The notes under the pieces: generated by a model
What the model was told of the DNA's origin: nothing
The model's input: the letters and a program-made list of their open reading frames with translations, nothing else
The model's database searches: none
DNA from: Myotis daubentonii
Lineage: Eukaryota; Chordata; Mammalia; Chiroptera; Vespertilionidae
Length of the DNA: 64,000 nt
Assembly (NCBI RefSeq): GCF_963259705.1
Contig: NC_081844.1
Coordinates: 43,031,341 to 43,095,340 of the forward strand
Direction of reading: 5' to 3'
Position numbers and translations under genes: made by a program
Shown: positions 59,034 through 64,000 of the stretch, one piece after another
Layout: every line of letters starts with the position of its first letter
How positions within the stretch are numbered: the stretch's first letter is position 1

Positions 59034-59343
59034 CATTCATGGACAATAGAGACCATTATAAACTTTTGAACAATAATAGATACAGAGGCAGAGCTGCCTC
59101 AAACAGATTGTCAAACTGCAGCAGGAAGGCCGGGGAGGGTTGGGGGGCAGGAGGTAGGGGGGTAAGAGATCAACTAAAGGACTTGTATGCATGCATATAA
59201 GCATAACCAATGGACATAAGACACTGGGGGATAGGGGAGGCTAGGGGACTGTCTAGGGCGGGGGGATAAAATGGACACATATGTAATACCCTTTGTAATA
59301 CTTTAAGCAATAAAAAAAAAAAGAAAATGAAAAAAAAAAACAA
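59034..59343 (+). mobile_element. 5'-truncated L1 3' end with target duplication
   Basis: A G-rich stretch (59120-59270) is followed by cacatatgtaataccctttg and a poly-A tail with a few interruptions. The exact duplication aaaacctattgct lies at 59021-59033 and 59344-59356. It inserted just beyond the end of the Charlie relic. Confidence 0.8.
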
Positions 59344-59527
59344 AAAACCTATTGCTAAATGAGTATCCAGAAAAGGGATAAAGGAAAAGGTACATTCTAC
59401 CCACCCTCTGCTTTGGAGGCACCAACTTGTAAGTTAAAGCACACAGAACTTGATTGTGTTAGAAACCCGCCCGAGATCATGTGAAAACATCTTAACTTTG
59501 AGCAGTACAAATTATTTCTTTAATTTT

Positions 59528-59744
59528 TAAAAAATATTTTGTTATTGATTTCAGAGAGGAAGGCAGAGGGAGAGAGAGAGAGAGAAACATCAGTGATGAG
59601 AGAGTCCTTGATTGGCTGCATCCTGCCATCCTACTGAGGATCGAGCCCACAACCCGGGCATGTGCCCTTGACCAGAATCAAACCCAGGACCCTTCAGTCC
59701 TCAGGCCGAGGACCTATCCACTGAGCCAAACCAGCGAGGGCTAG
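59528..59744 (-). mobile_element. Ves SINE (reverse) with target duplication
   Basis: Reverse orientation, with tail ttgttattgatttcagagag and head end ccactgagccaaaccagcga. The duplication ttctttaatttt lies at 59516-59527 and 59745-59756. Confidence 0.9.
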
Positions 59745-60744
59745 TTCTTTAATTTTGATAGTTTTTTCCTTCCTCTGCTCTACCCCCCTCCCCCTCCCCC
59801 CCAAAAAATGAAGCTGAAGATTAGATTCAAGAAGAAAATTGGGGGATTTTGCCAGAGTCTTATGGTGTGGCTGGTGGCCCAATGCCTTCTATGCAAGCAG
59901 AGACCCTGTAAGTCCTCAAAGGCCAGGTCTCATCTTGATTGTAACTTTCACCGTGATCTTGAATCCACTAAGGATCACCCCAATAAACACAGGACTCCCC
60001 AAGCTGTTCAGATGATGGGATAATGTGTCTACTGTGATCTTAATGAGCATTGTCTCCGCAGATGGAGTTGGGGTTAATAGAGGGGGAGGGGGGGCAGAGG
60101 GAGGAATGCTCACCCAGTAATTAAACATGAAATGCCACCTCTGAAACAAAGGCCATGCTTCTTATTCCCCAACCCCTGAGCAAGGTCAGTTCAAGTGAAG
60201 GCCAGCGCCTTATCTTTCCAATCACATCCATTTCATTTCTTTGGCTGGAGAAAATTGAAAGCTTAATGGAATTACCTTTTCCCTTTTTTTAAGCACTCTA
60301 GGGTGCTACAAGACATAAAGCAAAAACGTCCCTTTGAGTAAAACCAATTTCCTTATAAATTATATCACAAAAGCACACTCAATAAACTCCCTAAAGGCAG
60401 AAACAAAGTCAAGACTGATGCTTGGCTGCCAGCTCACTCCTTAATACACGCTAATTCAATCATCACCTGGGTCTCCGTTGTAACCCCGGGTTTTCCTTTT
60501 TTAACAAAGGTTTAATAAGAAGTTCTGTAAAGAAATGATGCTGATTGAGAATCCTGATTTTTATTTTGGGAGGGGGTATGGATTTTGTGGGGGAAAGTCC
60601 TTTTTATATTTTAGAAGATACCAGATGACAGCACCACCGAATCTTGCAGGTCTTTTGTGTGACACATGGGTGGCTTTAAACCCCTCCTTATCCAGTGAGA
60701 CCATCTTGGTTGTGCAGATCCTCTGTGTACAGTAAAAGAAGATG

Positions 60745-60951
60745 AACATAGCCCAGCCAGCATGGCTCAGTGGTTGAGCATCAACCTATGAACCAGGAGG
60801 TCACAGTTCGATTCCTGGTCAGGGCGCATGCCCAGGGAGTGGGCACAATCCCCAGGAGGGGATGTGCACAGGGCAGCCGATCAATAATTCTCATCATTGA
60901 TGTTTCTATCTCTCTCTGCCTCTCTGAAATCAATAAAAACACTTTTAAAAA
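60745..60951 (+). mobile_element. Ves SINE with target duplication
   Basis: The head agccagcatggctcagtggt and box B-like cagttcgattcctggtcagg are clear. The near-exact duplication agtaaaagaagatg (60731) and agtaaaataagatg (60952) flanks it. Confidence 0.9.
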
Positions 60952-61713
60952 AGTAAAATAAGATGGGCAGAGAGAATAACTTGAGACATGGTGCTTAAAA
61001 GTGGCTCGTATATTATGTCGACCCCACAACGCTCAAGCAGCCAAGCCCACGCACCTGCTAGGACACAAGTCTGAGGTAAGGAGTGAGGACCGGTTCCTCC
61101 ATTCCTTCTGGAAGGAAGAGCTGGGCCCTCGCAGACAGGAGGGACTGTGGAAAGCTGCCCGCTCCCTCTCTTCCTCTGGCCACCATGGCACTGGGACCAT
61201 CTCCATATATAGCCCACACGGCTCATTCTGGGGTAGCAATTGTGGATTCCTGTGATGTGGTGATGGTTGCAGAAATCAAAGCGGGGCTTGAATTTCTACT
61301 CTTTAAGCTGAAATGTTCTTTCCTGTGATTTATTTACCCACCAAGACAGATGTGTGGCATTGGCAGATTATCAAGTCGGCAGCCCCTATAATAAAACCGA
61401 AGTGAGTGAAGCTTTCAAGAAGAAAGAAGGTCGCAAAAGAAATGCTGCACAAAAGCAAAGCTGTAATAATCTCTCCGCCATCTGCCTTCACCGTGGCTGA
61501 GGCATGGAGAAAGCAGACCCAAAACTTGCAGAATCAGACGTTAGCCTTGGATTCTGAGTTCAATGCTGTTCCTCACCCTTGGATTCTGTTCCTCACCCTG
61601 GAGATGGCCTTTTTTCTTTCCTTAAGAAAAACTGTGTTTTGGATTATTTCTTCCTCATCTCACTGCCTGTCTCTGTGTCTGTCTCCATCTCTGCCGGCCC
61701 GTACCCTTCTCCA

Positions 61714-61742
61714 CCCCCTGCCCCTGCCCCTGCCCCTGCCCC
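61714..61742. repeat. (TGCCCC)n short tandem repeat
   Basis: About four and a half units of ctgccc type lie in a C-rich stretch. Confidence 0.8.
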
Positions 61743-62616
61743 ACTCTTTGCAGTGTTGGTGTTGGGTAATGGAGGTTGGTGTCTAGTGGAATAGTCCATG
61801 AACGAGTGTCCTCAGCGAGAAATGGCCTACCAACTACCCCCCTTCAGTCCATCTGAAGAGCCATTGAGATTTTTGTTGTTTGTGCCTTTTCTCTCTTTAG
61901 TTTTGTTTTATCAAGTCGTCATCAGGGTCTGGGAAGACAGCACAGCTAAATCAGAGGGGGAAAATGACTTAAATGATTCCATTTTCAACTCGGATTCTGA
62001 CGGAGCTGAATATATTTCTGAGTTGTCTGAAATGAATACACACGTGCCTTCCGATATTTCAAACTCATGTATTTATTGGGTGGGTTCTCACAAACCACTG
62101 TGTTTTTAGCTAGCACCATGATAGGTATTATGAAAGATACAGAAGCAATGCTTTTTTATCCAGCTGTTTTATTTGGAGATGAATTACAAGAACGTAGACA
62201 CTAAAAATGGTGAAAACGAAAATAGGTAAAATGTGGGGTCCTGGAGCACAGGAGACTTTCAAGAGGAGGGATAATTCAGAAGAAATAAAAGACACTGTCT
62301 TGTCCTTGACGAGTCTACAGTCTGGTTGTTCAGAAAACACAAACTGAAAATTATAAGAAAGATTAGAGGACAATGCATCATGATAGTAACTTCAAGGTAG
62401 AGGTCACAAATACAGTATGAGCTCAGAGGAGAGGGAGAGGCAGGACTAAGTTTTAGATAAAAAGGTGATGGGACCTGGACAATGAATGGAGAAACTTTGA
62501 GGAGTTATCAGGAAGTGAAGGACTTAGGGGACAGGATGTCGAGCACAATGGCTCCACACCAGTCTGGTTGGAGATGGAAAACCCATGACTCAGGCAGAAA
62601 TGTGGGATTTTTGTTG

Positions 62617-62617
<1 letters not shown>

Positions 62618-62658
<41 letters not shown>

Positions 62659-62945
62659 TTAGTTTAGGCCAGGTACTAAGAAATGTGTGTGTGTGTGTGT
62701 GGGGGGGGGAGGTTGCAGAAATGTGTATTTTTTTTGTAGTTTAGGCCAAGAATGTGTGTGTGTGGGGGTTTTTTTGTTTTTGTTTTTTGTTTTGGTTTGG
62801 TTTTTTTGTTTGTTTGCTTGTCTGTTTTTGTTAGTTTAGGCCAGGTATTAAGAAACCTGTTGATGTTTTTCAGAAATGTGTATATATATTTTTAGGAATG
62901 TGTATTTATTTATTTTGTAGTTAGTTTAGGCCAGGTACTGAGAAG
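62618..62945 (+). repeat. GT microsatellites with four copies of an agtttaggcc-bearing unit
   Basis: Agtttaggcc is found at 62661, 62738, 62833 and 62923, each in a context of gtagttagtttaggccaggt type or a decayed form, usually followed by aagaaatgtgtgtg-like sequence. Perfect GT runs lie at about 62620-62656 and 62685-62700. It is an imperfect tandem array with spacings of 77, 95 and 90 bp. Confidence 0.85.
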
Positions 62946-63801
62946 TCATGAAAGCCAAGCAGAAGTATTTACGTACCTTGATGCTGTGAAGGTTTCCTGA
63001 TACAGAAGTGACCTGCAACAGCCTGTAAGATGAGGAGCAGGGAGTTAGGGAGTCAGGGACAGCATGAAGAGGTGGGGGCCTATACCATGGGGGAGAGGGG
63101 AGTGCAGAGGGAATGATGAGGAAAGTAAAGCGAGAAGAGACGTTTTTGGAAAAAAAGTTAATTGGTGGCTGAATGAATATAGGAAATGGAACGATGAAAC
63201 CAGAATCACACCTGCCATCTCCATCAAGACGAGCCTTTGAGGGGGTGCAGGCACTGGATGGAGAGTATTTCCAGGTAAAAATGGTAAATTTTATTTTGGA
63301 AATATTGAGTTTGAAATGATTGCAGGAGTTTAAACAGTAAATGCCTATAGGCAGCTGAAAATACAGACTTTAAGTTAAAGAAGGTTGACAGTGAGAAAAA
63401 ATCTCAACTGGGTGATTCTGAACTCCTTCAAGGAGAGGGGGACCAAAGGCTGCTTCTGGGGAAGGTCATGGGCAGGCGCCTGCGTGGAGGGTACATCACA
63501 CAGCACTTCCTTCCGGCAAGAGCAGGAGGGCAGGAGGGGGCGGTGGGGGGGGGGTCAGGATAAGTCAGACATCCAAGAACCAGGAGAGCTGCTCCAGGAA
63601 TGGTCAACAGGATCCATCACAGCAGAGAGAGGAACTGAGGAAGTTCCTATTTCCCAATTTCCTCACACATCACTGACAATCCCAACTGAATCCCCAAACG
63701 GGATGTTGCATTTGACATTCTGAGAAATTCTGCTCAGAATGCTTTGGAACCGAACCAAGAAGTTCTTGGCAGCTGTCCTGACCCCTTTCCCTCCTCTGTT
63801 T

Positions 63802-63902
63802 AAAAAAAGAAAAGAAAAAGAAAAAAAAAGGAAGAAAGAGGGAGGATAGGGAGGAAGGGAGAGAGAAAGAGAAGGAGGGAGGGAAGAAAAGAAGGAGGAA
63901 GC
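63802..63902. repeat. Polypurine tract of about 100 bp
   Basis: A nearly pure A/G strand, with a single T near 63847, mixes GAAA and GGGA-type units. The bottom strand appears as Ser/Leu/Pro-rich open frames that are artefacts of the repeat. Confidence 0.9.
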
Positions 63903-64000
63903 TATTCCTCTTGTGGAAAAGAATGTAAAGATCGTGTAGACCCAATCCAAGTGGAAATAAACGTTCTGTGCTCTTACAATGTGATTGTGAATGACATGTA

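Larger units (their letters stand above)
56686..64000. other. Intergenic DNA downstream of SH3RF1
   Basis: No gene is supported. The stretch contains a SPIN-type hAT, a hAT-Charlie relic, an L1 3' end, two Ves SINEs, GT-rich imperfect repeats and a terminal polypurine tract. Open frames are short and without family signatures. The stretches 56.7-58.5, 59.75-60.7, 61.0-62.6 and 62.95-63.8 kb hold nothing else that I can name. Confidence 0.75.

Noticed and set aside
63663..63950. Minus-strand Ser/Phe-rich open frames at the window end
   Set aside because: They come from the polypurine tract and show no other evidence of coding.
56686..64000. First exon of the neighbouring gene CBR4
   Set aside because: No CpG island and no reductase-like coding sequence are seen. 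In human the gap is tens of kilobases, so it should lie beyond the window.

Overview
The window is nuclear DNA from a bat, most likely a vespertilionid. It has GT-AG introns and no operons or bacterial promoters. It holds about fifteen tRNA-derived Ves SINEs (five in reverse orientation). It also holds short DNA transposons of kinds that stayed active late only in vesper bats among mammals: hAT MITEs with 8-bp target duplications, two SPIN-type hAT elements, a Tc1/mariner MITE with TA ends and a probable HeliBat Helitron piece. Older mammalian repeats (L1 3' ends, L2, MIR, hAT-Charlie, an MLT1-like LTR) fill in behind them.

One gene is present: the 3' two thirds of SH3RF1 (POSH), on the + strand. 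SH3RF1 is a RING E3 ubiquitin ligase and JNK-pathway scaffold. Eight exons can be placed at base level (15373-15675, 20680-20790, 30322-30470, 31683-31853, 34289-34548, 35634-35974, 45619-45989, 54240-54408). Their phases join without a break into 624 codons plus stop. They start just after SH3 domain 2 and carry the RAC1-binding region, SH3 domain 3, a long Pro/Ser/Ala-rich linker and the C-terminal SH3 domain 4. The RING and first two SH3 domains lie upstream of the window. The 3' UTR runs from 54409 to perhaps 56.7 kb.

Layout: 1-15.4 kb is the tail of a large upstream intron. From 15.4 to 54.4 kb come exons and introns; the longest introns are 9.5, 9.6 and 8.3 kb. From about 56.7 to 64 kb is downstream intergenic DNA with no gene I can support. 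In human the next gene on this side is CBR4, on the same strand (from memory), and it is not seen here.

I found no undescribed multi-gene system. The points most worth a second look are: SINEs that landed 24 and 67 bp upstream of two splice acceptors; the SPIN copies, which are traces of horizontal transfer; two 235-bp hAT copies about 96% identical by eye; two G-quadruplex-prone clusters in front of the SH3-3 exon; a 27-C run; and homopolymer changes in the SH3RF1 linker.
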